DNA of 64,000 bases from contig NC_065882.2 of NCBI RefSeq assembly GCF_932274485.2, positions 42,130,593 to 42,194,592 of the forward strand, in the 5' to 3' direction. The DNA comes from Patella vulgata. Lineage: Eukaryota > Mollusca > Gastropoda > Patellidae. The notes below the pieces were generated by a model that saw only the letters and a list, made by a program, of their open reading frames with translations, was not told where the DNA came from and searched no databases. Each line of letters begins with the position of its first letter. The stretch's first letter is position 1. Of the stretch, positions 45,153 to 56,419 are shown piece by piece. Made by a program: the position numbers and the translations under genes.

Positions 45153-47996
45153 ACTATTTATTGCAGATGTTGTCAACACGTTTGTGAATGTCCTATATTC
45201 ATATTGGGGAAGTATACTCGAAAGTAAACGCTAAGTTTTCTTAAGGAAGCTGATTGTCAACTAATGAGCACGTCCTTGTCCCTTTTATTTAAAAAGAGCT
45301 GACCATAGATGTTATATTATCTTGCACTTGAAACTTTAATGGGATTAATAATTCTCTGGGATGTTTTAAAATCCTCACGGTATGAACTGTACTTTTTGCG
45401 CAGTAGTGGGATTTACCGCCCAGATCGGTTTGACCGTATAACAGGAGGTTCGAAAGTGTTTCGTTATTTGATTTGTATTGCCAAGGAAAATATAATCTCT
45501 TTTCTGATGTTAATTTGCAGGTCCCATCGATAAGTTATGCCTTTGAGATGCCAATGCGGAATATTCTTCAGAAGATCCGATTTCTGTTCCCTCGCTTCAG
45601 TGTGCAATAAGATTAAGAGAGGTGTAAACGGGCAGCGGCGTTTCTGTATTCATACTGGCAAATGGTCTATACCAATTAGTTAGGTTGTGTAATCTTGGCT
45701 TTTTATACGAAAGATGTCATGATTTCAGGACATGTAAATTTTGATATATTTAGATTGTGTGGGGTATATCTATAATACGGGTCCTGTATATTCTAGATAA
45801 ATGAACTAATAAAGATCATCAGCTCTCCTGTTTTTAATACGTTGACCCTGCTTGTTTGTTATAGAATGGTATATCATGAAAATATAGAAAAGGTTATTAA
45901 CGAACACGTTTCTAAAGTTTTTACAGATGTGACCATAAAGCTTATAATGTAATCAAAAATGCGCAGTTTAGCCATGTGTTCCTAAAGTTTGTTTAAGTAA
46001 TATACTCTTTATCACATAACACAAAGATAGCCACACCAAGCGTGCAATATGCCCACATAACAGCTGTGTCTCGGATAAAATATAGCCACAGACAGCAGTT
46101 TATCCGAAAAGAAAACTTGGATGTTGGCCAAATTTGATAAGGATGCCTTCAAGAAATTTGAACTATATCGTATTTACAACTTTTCCGGACAAAAAGTCAT
46201 AGAATTCTGAAAATTAACAGGTTTCGTTCCAATGCTTCACACCAAATTAGAAAATAAATAGGGTTCATGCTCCGGGTGAAAATCAATCTTGATTCACGCC
46301 AAATTTTAAAAACTATAGCCTCCATTAGGTCCACAAGCTATAATAGCCGAAGGCATGGGTGATGACATGATAGTATTAATACGCGCGGGAGTATAAACAG
46401 AGGGAACCAGAGCAGTTTAGTTTTTAAAGACAGGATTATGCTTTCAGGCCTAAATGCCCTCCAGAACTAAAGTCGACCATAACGTAGTTTTATAACATAA
46501 ATAGAATGTTTCAAAATGTTAGATCAAACACTATCTTTAAAGTTGCAACAGAACATTGTATCATAATTGAAACGGATACAAAACAAGCCACAGACTGATA
46601 TTAATCTGTTTCCGTGCTATATGGAAATGGTATTTATTATGTCGGTTCACCGTCAAAGTCAATATCTTTTTTTTAAAAAAGTTGATATAAAAGAGGAAAG
46701 TATTGTTTTAAAAGATAAATTTAGCGAAATGAGGATATATTGTGTTATTTGTATATAGTGGGCGTGTGTCAAACACTAAGTATGTTTTATATACATGTGT
46801 AACTTGAAATAACTAAGCATCTTTGATTTGGGTAAAAATATTGAATTAAGTAGGATGGTTTAATCTCTTTTGTGAAATGGGTATATTTCTATATTTTAGG
46901 TTCACATATTAAGCCAATGTTGGGATAGAACTGAAACTGAAAGAAGAAAACATATCGGCTCCCGGTTTGTCGTCTTCTTTATTCCTATCTGTTCCTGAAA
47001 CAACGACCAGAGTTTTACAACATGCACGGAGTTAAAGCGAGATCGAGCCTTCTAATGAAGATGTGTGAAACAAAGGATCCCCCCACCTTTTCTGTCTAAA
47101 TGAGTATTAAATCGACTGTCACTTGTTCCATCGCCCATTTAATTAATATATATATCAGATCAATCTACTTAGTCTACACTTTATTTTGAATTTTAATCAA
47201 TACCGGTTGCTTCTTTAATAGTGTTAACAGAGGTTGATTTGTAAATTGTGAAATATCCTAGCACATATAGGCCTTTAGACGTCGTATTCTGCCTTTTCAT
47301 GGCATAAACAAAATCAGACACGAACAAAAATACTTTGAACATCCTGTAATCCACATTTCATTATTTGAACAGCTTAATGTAAGAGGCAAACAGTGGCATG
47401 GGTGTTGTTGGTATAACTCTTCATTAAGGTCTGTAATGAGGATTGTTTTAAGATAAACGAGGAATCGATTGCCCGCCGTTCATAGAACGACAGGTCATGA
47501 CAAATGGAACACGTGACAGTAATGTCTGTTGACATGTTTGATCCTGGAAACATTTATTGACAATTTACAGTTATTGTCTGTGGAGAAAACTTTATTGATC
47601 TATAAACTTCAAGCATAAAACTTTTATTTCTGCCAGGACCGGATTAACCTGACGGGTGGCCGGGACAAGTCAATGGGGGTTGGGATGGGGGCTGAACTAA
47701 GAAAAAAGCGAAGGGTTCAGTGCGGTGCGGGCCCCAGAATATTTTGAAAAATAGATTCGATTTGATGCATTCTTAGGTATGACGTATATTCTGAGCAAAC
47801 AGCACAGGTTTTAATACAATAGAAATGCGGAACTAAAGTATTAATGATCCCAAATTTCCTAACGAACTGAAGGCACTATAAACAAGCCAAATTACCCACG
47901 GAACCGTTTTCATTGAAAAGGGCCTCCTATATCGAATGCAACAGCTAGGAGTGGCATTAATGAGGGCCCAGCTGAGGACGACCATCTTATTTTCGA
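45153..47996. other. No gene seen; faint old repeat
   Basis: Mostly AT-rich. 46060-46400 contains CCGGACAAAAAGTCATAG, TTAGGTCCACAAGCTATAAT and GGGAGTATAAAC, a decayed echo of the repeat block at 39104-40165. 47640-47720 is G-rich. Nothing coding is recognised. Confidence 0.35.
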
Positions 47997-48031
47997 GAGG
48001 GGTTCACTATTCCGCGGGTTCACTAGTCCGC
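47997..48031 (+). repeat. GTTCACTAGTCCG motif pair, left copy
   Basis: AGGGGTTCACTATTCCGCGG GTTCACTAGTCCG: two near repeats of 16-17 bp. The same pair is found inverted at 61221-61273. Confidence 0.7.
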
Positions 48032-48624
48032 CGCTATAAATATGGGTTAAGTATGGTGGCTGATAGTGGCCATTTTAAATCTCGCCCTTTTCATAACGCG
48101 ACAACACGACATCACGACAGTATTGACGCAATCATACGACACTAAATTCTGTCGTATCATCGTGTTATTTTTATCGTAACGTCGAGATGTCGACTTATTG
48201 TCCTAGTCTCTTTCTACAAGTCACAAAAATACAGCTGTACTCATTACATCATATATAGGCCTAAGTAGTAGATTTGATAAATATAAAAGAGATAGTAGGA
48301 AAACGTTGATTAATTATTTGTTTTCTCAAAATAATGAAACATTTTGTGTCCACTAGTGAATTATATTTGGTATTATATTAAAAAAATCTAGAATTACAAT
48401 AGCAGGACCAAAGTGAGTTAGCTAAGTTAATTCCTTGAAGAAAAAGTGGTGTCGGGAGGTATCGAACAAGTAAGCATTCATTGCCATGTGTACGACACCC
48501 ACCAATATTTATAGATGACTGGAGCTATAGTTTAAAAGTGATTTCAGAAGAGAGGGTGGGAAGGGGATTGTAAAAAAACCAAATCGGGTCACATTCTTTA
48601 AAATCACAGCATTATCATAGTGCA

Positions 48625-48889
48625 GCACGTCACCCCAATAGTTGCAGGAGTTTTTTTGAATGAGGTGGAGAAAACGATTCGCAGCCTGTCATTGAGTCAA
48701 CTGGCGTGGTTTTGAATCCCCGGTTGTACGTGACAAGGTGTAGGGTCGCCTGTCAAACCTCGTGGGTTTTCTCCGGGTCCTCCGGTTTCCTCTCACTGCT
48801 AAAGACCCCTACGCGCAAACGATTTATTGAAATAAAATTAAACCATATGTTAGTCCCGAAATGACCTAATTTGTGTCGAGTGGACGTTA

Positions 48890-48920
<31 letters not shown>

Positions 48921-49215
48921 CCATTGACATCACTAATGGGATTGAGGCCTAGATGAGTAAAAATAGGCCCAGTAATATCTTCAACTATGAACACACTCTA
49001 AAAGCCTCATACACCCCCCCCCCCCGTCACCCAAATAGATGCAGGAGTTTTTTTATGAGGTGGAGAAAACGATTCGCAGCCGTTATTGACCTTATCGCAT
49101 ATAGGCTTGCATCCGTTTGACACCACTAATGGGAATGGGGCCTAGATGAGTAAAAATAGGCCCAGTAATATCTTCAACTATGAACACACTCTAAAAGCCT
49201 CATACACCCCCCCCC
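48625..49215 (+). repeat. Arm-internal tandem duplication in FB1
   Basis: GCAGGAGTTTTTTTNATGAGGTGGAGAA (spacing aside) ... AAAACGATTCGCAGCC, GGCCTAGATGAGTAAAAATA, ATCTTCAACTATGAACACAC and a C-run occur twice (about 48640-49023 and 49024-49218). The first unit carries the SINE-B. The opposite arm near 55150-55330 has a single unit, so the duplication happened in the left arm only. Confidence 0.85.
48684..48920 (+). mobile_element. SINE-B inserted in the left arm of FB1
   Basis: From GCCTGTCATTGAGTCAACTG through the B box GGTTTTGAATCCC and GTGGACGTTAAACCCTCCCT to a long CT tail. The uninterrupted arm sequence (ACGATTCGCAGCC then GTTATTGACC) is preserved at 49070-49090, which fixes the insertion point. 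The A-box region is missing. Confidence 0.92.
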
Positions 49216-49759
49216 CCCCCACGTCTCTTATTTAGTTTTACAAATAATTCCAGAATCAATAAAATGGTATCAATGATGTTTGATGCAACTGGAAAATAAT
49301 ATGTCAAAAATTGATTAAACATGAGAAATATTATTACATATTGAATCCGTATCAGTGATAACGTACATTTACTCAATATGTTCCTTCCAATGGATCATCA
49401 TTTAACATGAAACAAGGAAAGCAGCGATCGAAGAAAAAGATTTAAAAACACACACATTTCAATATGACAGTAGTGATTCGGTCATGCATTTACATTCGAG
49501 AGTGTCATGCTTTCTTTGAAAGTAATGATTGTGCCAAATTTGAACAAAGTCAGTTTACATTCGCGGCCTATAGGTAGAGTGTTGACAGATCAAACGTAAA
49601 AAAACCCAAAGAAAAAACCAGACCTATAAAAATATATTTCTAAAACTCTTTTAATTTTGAAATAATATTGTTTTCGCGTGTGCTAAGTGTTTCAGCGAAT
49701 ACATGTAGTTACAGAAAGGGTCTTGTAGATTAAGACTATAGCGCATGTGCAGTTTCAAA

Positions 49760-49845
49760 CTTCCGACACGACAAGTCGACAAGTCGATGATACGACAAAA
49801 CCAAACTGTCGTATCATCGACTTGTCGACTTGTCGTCTCGGAAGT
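49760..49845. repeat. Core palindrome 1 of FB1
   Basis: CTTCCGA(C/G)ACGACAAGTCGA CAAGTCGATGATACGACA at 49760-49797 is inverted at 49807-49844 around a 9-bp loop AAACCAAAC, with one mismatch in 38. The flanks continue as arms for about 260 bp on each side (CGCATGTGCAGTTT, GGGTCTTGTAGAT, AGTGTTTCAGCGAAT). Confidence 0.95.
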
Positions 49846-50073
49846 TTAAAACTGCACATGCGTCATAGTCTTCATCTACAAGACCCTTTCTACAACTATT
49901 CGCTAAAACACTTATCACACGTGAAAACAATATAATTTCAAAATTAAAAAAGGTTTAGAAAATATATTTTCATAGATCTGTTTTTTTTAAGGTGTTATCT
50001 GTCAACCCTCTGGTATAACTACAGACTGCGGAACTAGATGTTCAAATTTGGCATAATCATTACTTTCAAAGAT

Positions 50074-50708
50074 AGTGTGCTATGAGGGAATATTGCCCGG
50101 GAAGCGGCGCTACGGCCCGCTCTTATATCGAAATCCAACTGCCAAGGGATCTTTTACGTGCACGCCAATGTGTCCACGGGACCTCGGTGTTTCGTCCCAT
50201 CCGAACGACTAGACAGTTGTCATTGTCAGGCCCTCCGTCCTGCATCACTGACAAGGGGGAATTTTGTCGGCCAATGCAGGGATCGAACCAATCTGTGAAA
50301 AAAGTCGTCTAATATCTCTGTAAAAGATGACTGTTTTCAACACATGCAATCACGTCACGCGGTGTCAATCATTGGACCAATGGCGCGTGCATTGTTTATA
50401 TAAGACGTAACTGCTTCGGGTAGAATGATGCCTTTTACTCATTTTAATACCCATTTACGCTACATAGGAAATATTTTTTACCTACAAATACTTCAAATGT
50501 CTTTATTTATTTTTCTAATACATAAAAAAAAAATTTTTAGAATTAAATTTGTCGGAGGAATAATGTTAATATTGGGGACTCATTAAGTCGCATCGATGTC
50601 ATTCTTATCAGAGGCCTAGCGAATATTCACTTCTGATCAGTGTGGGATCGAACACCCGACCTCCAGGCTAGCTAGCCAGCGTCTTGCCCACGTAGCCACG
50701 CGATCCTC
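50074..50708 (-). mobile_element. SINE-A in FB1 unit 1, split by an insertion
   Basis: The body in reverse (TAGTGTGCTATGAGGGAATA ... CCTGCATCACTGACAAGG) runs to the B-box region at 50288. The head resumes at 50644 (GGGATCGAACACCCGACCTC ... CACGCGATCC). The 76-codon plus frame over it is an artefact. The arm continues at 50709 (GAAAGGATGATACTC). Confidence 0.9.
50289..50643. mobile_element. 355-bp unclassified insertion inside the SINE-A
   Basis: Flanked by GGGATCGAAC at 50279-50288 and 50644-50653, a 10-bp target duplication. I see no terminal inverted repeats, poly(A) tail or tRNA head. The interior has ATTGGACCAATGG followed about 20 bp later by TTTATATAAG, a CCAAT-plus-TATA arrangement. 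A 9-10-bp duplication would suit Mutator-like elements, but that is inference. Confidence 0.7.
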
Positions 50709-50763
50709 TGAAAGGATGATACTCTCGGGTGTAAATACATGACCGAACCAGTACTGTCATATT

Positions 50764-51002
50764 GAAGACGGGCATACGCCATACTATGAGCGAAATTTTG
50801 CCAGGACAGCGCACTATGGCCTACCATTATATCGAATTCCAACTACCAAGGGATATTTTACGTGCCAGGCCCTCTGTCCAGCACAACTGACAAGACCTCG
50901 TCGTAAAATCTGGATGAACTTTCTCGTCCAATGAAGGGATCGAACACCCAGCTTTCGGGTTACCGAACCAACGTCTTACCTGCCTAGACACTGCGACTCC
51001 CC
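50764..51002 (-). mobile_element. Second SINE-A in FB1 unit 1
   Basis: In reverse: GAAGACGGGCATACGCCATA, TACCAAGGGATATTTTACGT, CAGCACAACTGACAAG, then the head ending AGACACTGCGACTCCC. About 65 bp of the middle is missing. It interrupts the arm after CATATT (50762). The sequence after it (51020 on) is left-arm type, so an arm switch lies at or near this SINE. Confidence 0.9.
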
Positions 51003-51649
51003 CGCAAAATATCAAGCACCAAAAACAATGGATCGAGGCCTAGATGATTACACACTATGAAAGCCTCATACGCCCCCCCCCCCCCACGTCTCTTATTTTG
51101 TTTTACAAATAATTTCAGAATCAATAAAATGATATCAATGATGTTTGATACGACTGAAAAATAACATGTATAGCATTGATTAAACAACATAGGTAGTAAT
51201 GAGAAATATTACATATTGAATCCGTCTTAGTGATAGCGTAGATTTACTCAATACGTTCTTTCCAATAGATCATCATTTAACTTGAAACAAGGGAAACAGT
51301 CGATCGAAGAAAACAGATTTTTAAAAAAAAAAAAACAGGTTTCAATGTGACAGTAGTGCTTCGGTCATGCATTTACCTCCGAGAGTGCCATCCTTTCTTT
51401 GAAAGTAATGATTGTGCCAAATTTGAACAAATTCCATCTAGATTCGCGGCCTGTAGGTAGAGTGTTGACAGATCAAATGTAAAAAAAACAAAAAAAACAA
51501 AAACCCCAGACCTATAAAAATATATTTTCTTAAACTCTTTTAACTTTGAAATTATATTTTTTTCACATGTGCTAAGTGTTTTAGCGAATATTTATAGAAG
51601 GGTCTTGTAGATAAAGACTATAGCGCATGTGCAGTTTTAAACTTCCGAG

Positions 51650-52108
51650 ACGACAAGTCGACAAGTCGATGATACGACAGTTTGGTTTTGTCGTATCATC
51701 GACTTGTCGACTTGTCGTGGCGATAAGTCGATGATACGACAGCACGACAAAATAAGGTCGATGATACGACAAAATCAGACGATCTTACGACAGTTTGTTC
51801 TGTCGTAAGATCGCCCGATTTTATCGTAAGATCGTGTGATTTTGTCGTGCCGTCGTATCATCGACTTGTCGTGGCGATAAGTCGATGATACGACGACACG
51901 ACAAAATCACACGATCTTACGACAAAATCACGCGATCTTACGACAGAACAAACTGTCGTAAGATCGCGTGATTTTGTCGTGTCATCGACCCGATTTTGTC
52001 GTGCCGTCGTATCATCGACTTATCGCCACGACAAGTCGATGATACGACGGCACGACAAAAAGCGAAACTGTCGTATCATCGACTTGTCGACTTGTCGTCT
52101 CGGAAGTT
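51650..52108. repeat. Complex palindromic core of FB1, unit 1
   Basis: About 460 bp composed almost wholly of two words and their inverses: GTCGATGATACGAC (nine occurrences counted in both orientations) and CGATCTTACGACA/TGTCGTAAGATCG (about seven), joined by ACAAAATCA, GTGGCGATAA and similar spacers. Many sub-palindromes nest inside each other (for example around 51680, 51795 and 51945). GTCG...CGAC bounds each word, so single units can also fold. Confidence 0.93.
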
Positions 52109-52510
52109 TAAAACTGCACAGTGCACATGCGCTATAGTCTTAATCTACAAGACCCTTTCTATAACTATTCACTAAAACACTTAGCACATGTGAAAATAAT
52201 ATAATTTCAAAATTAAAATAGTTTTAGAAAATATATTTTTATAGGTCTGGGTTTTTTTTTACGTTTTATCTGTCAACACTTTATCTACAGGCCGCGAATC
52301 TAGATGGACTTTGTTCAAATCTGGCACAATCATTACTTTCAAAGAAAGGATGACACCCACAGATGTAAATGCATGACCGAACCACTACTATCATATTGAA
52401 ACTTGTTTTTTAAAATCTTTTTTTCTTCGATCGGCTGCTTCCCTTGTTTTCAAGTTAAATGGTGATCCATTGGAAGGAACATTTTGAGTAAATGTATCAT
52501 TGATACGGAT

Positions 52511-54975
52511 TCAAATTTGGCATAATCATTACTTTCAAAGATAGTGTGCTATGAGGGAATATTGCCCGGGAAGCGGCGCTACGGCCCGCTCTTATATCGA
52601 AATCCAACTGCCAAGGGATCTTTTACGTGCACGCCAATGTGTCCACGGGACCTCGGTGTTTCGTCCCATCCGAACGACTAGACAGTTGTCATTGTCAGGC
52701 CCTCCGTCCTGCATCACTGACAAGGGGGAATTTTGTCGGCCAATGCAGGGATCGAACCAATCTGTGAAAAAAGTCGTCTAATATCTCTGTAAAAGATGAC
52801 TGTTTTCAACACATGCAATCACGTCACGCGGTGTCAATCATTGGACCAATGGCGCGTGCATTGTTTATATAAGACGTAACTGCTTCGGGTAGAATGATGC
52901 CTTTTACTCATTTTAATACCCATTTACGCTACATAGGAAATATTTTTTACCTACAAATACTTCAAATGTCTTTATTTATTTTTCTAATACATAAAAAAAA
53001 AATTTTTAGAATTAAATTTGTCGGAGGAATAATGTTAATATTGGGGACTCATTAAGTCGCATCGATGTCATTCTTATCAGAGGCCTAGCGAATATTCACT
53101 TCTGATCAGTGTGGGATCGAACACCCGACCTCCAGGCTAGCTAGCCAGCGTCTTGCCAACGTAGCCACGCGATCCTCTGAAAGGATGATACTCTCGGGTG
53201 TAAATACATGACCGAACCAGTACTGTCATATTGAAGACGGGCATACGCCATACTATGAGCGAAATTTTGCCAGGACAGCGCACTATGGCCTACCATTATA
53301 TCGAATTCCAACTACCAAGGGATATTTTACGTGCCAGGCCCTCTGTCCAGCACAACTGACAAGACCTCGTCGTAAAATCTGGATGAACTTTCTCGTCCAA
53401 TGAAGGGATCGAACACCCAGCTTTCGGGTTACCGAACCAACGTCTTACCTGCCTAGACACTGCGACTCCCCCGCAAAATATCAAGCACCAAAAACAATGG
53501 ATCGAGGCCTAGATGATTACACACTATGAAAGCCTCATACGCCCCCCCCCACGTCTCTTATTTTGTTTTACAAATAATTTCAGAATCAATAAAATGATAT
53601 CAATGATGTTTGATACGACTGAAAAATAACATGTATAGCATTGATTAAACAACATAGGTAGTAATGAGAAATATTACATATTGAATCCGTCTTAGTGATA
53701 GCGTAGATTTACTCAATACGTTCTTTCCAATAGATCATCATTTAACTTGAAACAAGGGAAACAGTCGATCGAAGAAAACAGATTTTTTAAAAAAAAAAAA
53801 CAGGTTTCAATGTGACAGTAGTGCTTCGGTCATGCATTTACCTCCGAGAGTGCCATCCTTTCTTTGAAAGTAATGATTGTGCCAAATTTGAACAAATTCC
53901 ATCTAGATTCGCGGCCTGTAGGTAGAGTGTTGACAGATCAAATGTAAAAAAAACAAAAAAAACAAAAACCCCAGACCTATAAAAATATATTTTCTTAAAC
54001 TCTTTTAACTTTGAAATTATATTGTTTTCACATGTGCTAAGTGTTTTAGCGAATATTTATAGAAGGGTCTTGTAGATAAAGACTATAGCGCATGTGCAGT
54101 TTTAAACTTCCGAGACGACAAGTCGACAAGTCGATGATACGACAGTTTGGTTTTGTCGTATCATCGACTTGTCGACTTGTCGTGGCGATAAGTCGATGAT
54201 ACGACAGCACGACAAAATAAGGTCGATGATACGACAAAATCAGACGATCTTACGACAGTTTGTTCTGTCGTAAGATCGCCCGATTTTATCGTAAGATCGT
54301 GTGATTTTGTCGTGCCGTCGTATCATCGACTTGTCGTGGCGATAAGTCGATGATACGACGACACGACAAAATCACACGATCTTACGACAAAATCACGCGA
54401 TCTTACGACAGAACAAACTGTCGTAAGATCGCGTGATTTTGTCGTGTCATCGACCCGATTTTGTCGTGCCGTCGTATCATCGACTTATCGCCACGACAAG
54501 TCGATGATACGACGGCACGACAAAAAGCGAAACTGTCGTATCATCGACTTGTCGACTTGTCGTCTCGGAAGTTTAAAACTGCACAGTGCACATGCGCTAT
54601 AGTCTTAATCTACAAGACCCTTTCTATAACTATTCACTAAAACACTTAGCACATGTGAAAATAATATAATTTCAAAATTAAAATAGTTTTAGAAAATATA
54701 TTTTTATAGGTCTGGGTTTTTTTTTACGTTTTATCTGTCAACACTTTATCTACAGGCCGCGAATCTAGATGGACTTTGTTCAAATCTGGCACAATCATTA
54801 CTTTCAAAGAAAGGATGACACCCACAGATGTAAATGCATGACCGAACCACTACTATCATATTGAAACTTGTTTTTTAAAATCTTTTTTTCTTCGATCGGC
54901 TGCTTCCCTTGTTTTCAAGTTAAATGGTGATCCATTGGAAGGAACATTTTGAGTAAATGTATCATTGATACGGAT
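52511..54975 (+). repeat. 2.47-kb tandem duplication in FB1, unit 2
   Basis: Repeats unit 1 at an offset of 2469 bp, falling to 2465 bp after indels in C and A runs. It contains the same SINE-A (52543-53177) with its insertion (about 52758-53112), the second SINE-A (53233-53471), the left arm and the palindromic core (about 54115-54573). Unit 2 continues into the complete outer right arm. Confidence 0.95.
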
Positions 54976-55044
54976 TCAAAATGTAATATTTACTACCCTA
55001 AATGTATCATTGATACGGATTCAAAATGTAATATTTACTACCCT
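54955..55044 (+). repeat. Short tandem duplication in the right arm of FB1
   Basis: AAATGTATCATTGATACGGA TTCAAAATGTAATATTTACTACCCT occurs twice in a row. Its start coincides with the right junction of the 2.47-kb duplication. Confidence 0.85.
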
Positions 55045-56419
55045 ATGTTGTTTAATCAATTTTAGACACATTAATTTCCAGTCGTGTCAAACATCATTGA
55101 TAGGGACCTACCATTTTATTGATTCCGAAATTATTTGTTAAACAAAATAAGAGGGGGGGGGGGGGGTGCGTAGGGGACTTTCGGAGTGTGTTCATAGCTG
55201 AAGGCAATACTGGGCCTATTTTTAATCATCTAGGCCCCGATCCCATTAGTGATGCCAAACGGATGAATATGCGATAAGGTCAATAACAGCTGCAAATGGC
55301 TTTCTTCACCTCATAAAAAACCTCCCCTGCACTTATTGGGATGGCGTGCTACACCAATGCGGTGATTTTATGTGGTCTGATTTGAGGTTTTATATAATCC
55401 CCTTCCCACTCTAATAAAATAAATTGGAAATCTTCTGAAATCGCTTCTAAACTATCGCTTCAGTAATCTATAAGTATTGGTGGGTGTCGTACACGAGGCA
55501 ATGCATACTTGTTCGATACCTACCGACACCACTTCTTATTCAAGGAATTAACATAGCTGACTCACTTTTGTCCTGCTATTATGATTCTAGATTTTTTGAA
55601 TGTAATACCAAATATAATTCAATTTTGGGCGCAAAATGTTTCATTTTTTTTTAGAAAACGAATCAACGTTTTCCTATTATCTCTTTTGACGAGTCTTATT
55701 TATATGTATCTATGTATATGTATCTGATGTAATGAGTACAGCTGTATTTTTGTGACTTGTAGAAAGAGACTAGGACAATAAGTCGACATCTCGACGTTAC
55801 GATAAAAATAACACGATGATACGACAGAGTTAAGTGTCGTATGATTGCGTCAATACTGTCGTGATGTCGTGTTGTCGCGCTATGAAAAGGGCGAGATTTA
55901 ACATGGCCACTATCAGCCACCATAGTTAAGTCAGATTATCATCGCTTGACAAAGGATACCACCCGAAATGTGCATCGCGATATAATCGAGGAACGACCCG
56001 TCTATATTATATGTAAGTTTATTCTCTTTGTATATTTTTATGTAATTTTATTTTTATATTTGTTAAAGAGTTTTAAATTGAACAATTGACATTACACAAT
56101 ATACTATACTGTGTAATTAATTAACCTCATAGTTCAAACGATTACCCTTTGTTTCATGTTATATTTCTAGTTGCATTCCGTCACGTTACCAGTCATATTG
56201 TGAAATCAGTACACGCTTGAGCACGAGCTCTTTCATTAATTTTCTCACATACCTTGAATATCTAACCTCTCTGCTAATTTACTTTTTGTCTCACATTTTC
56301 TATTTCATATACAAATACCACAGTGAAAAAATGTTGCACAACAGTCTATATATATATTATCCCCCCCCCCCTTCTTCTCTTCAATCTCTACTGTATCTCG
56401 TCTTAACAGCTTTCTTATC

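Larger units (their letters stand above)
50042..52510 (+). repeat. 2.47-kb tandem duplication in FB1, unit 1
   Basis: TCAAATTTGGCATAATCATT starts this unit and, at 52511, the next. It holds a partial right arm, two SINE-A copies, a 355-bp insertion, a partial left arm, the complex core and a right arm. The two units differ by only a few substitutions seen by eye (for example TTGCCCAC against TTGCCAAC) and by homopolymer lengths. Confidence 0.95.
48052..55924. mobile_element. FB1: 7.9-kb composite giant foldback element
   Basis: The outer ends are long inverted repeats: TATGGTGGCTGATAGTGGCC at 48052 and its reverse at 55905-55924, continuing inward through TCGCCCTTTTCATA, AACACGACATCACGACAGTA, ACAAGTCACAAAAATACAGC and GGTGGGTGTCGTAC-type words for well over 1 kb. 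GTTAAG lies just outside both ends (48046-48051, 55925-55930), a 6-bp target duplication, or TTAA with one extra base per end. Inside, arms alternate: left arm (48052-49797), short right arm (49807-50073, 50709-50763), partial left arm (51020-51650), palindromic core (51650-52108), right arm (52109-52510). The last three are repeated by the tandem duplication, ending in the complete right arm. No protein is recognisable. Peptides shared by opposite-strand frames at 47936 and 55696 merely reflect the inverted ends. Confidence 0.9.

Noticed and set aside
51650-52108. The regularly recurring words as a CRISPR array
   Set aside because: The words are inverted as often as direct, spacers are not unique or of equal length, and the context is eukaryotic repeats.
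48052-55924. FB1 as a Polinton-like element, because of long inverted ends and a possible 6-bp target duplication
   Set aside because: No polymerase, integrase, capsid or any other coding sequence is visible, the ends do not start with the usual AG, and the interior is made of arm copies and SINEs.
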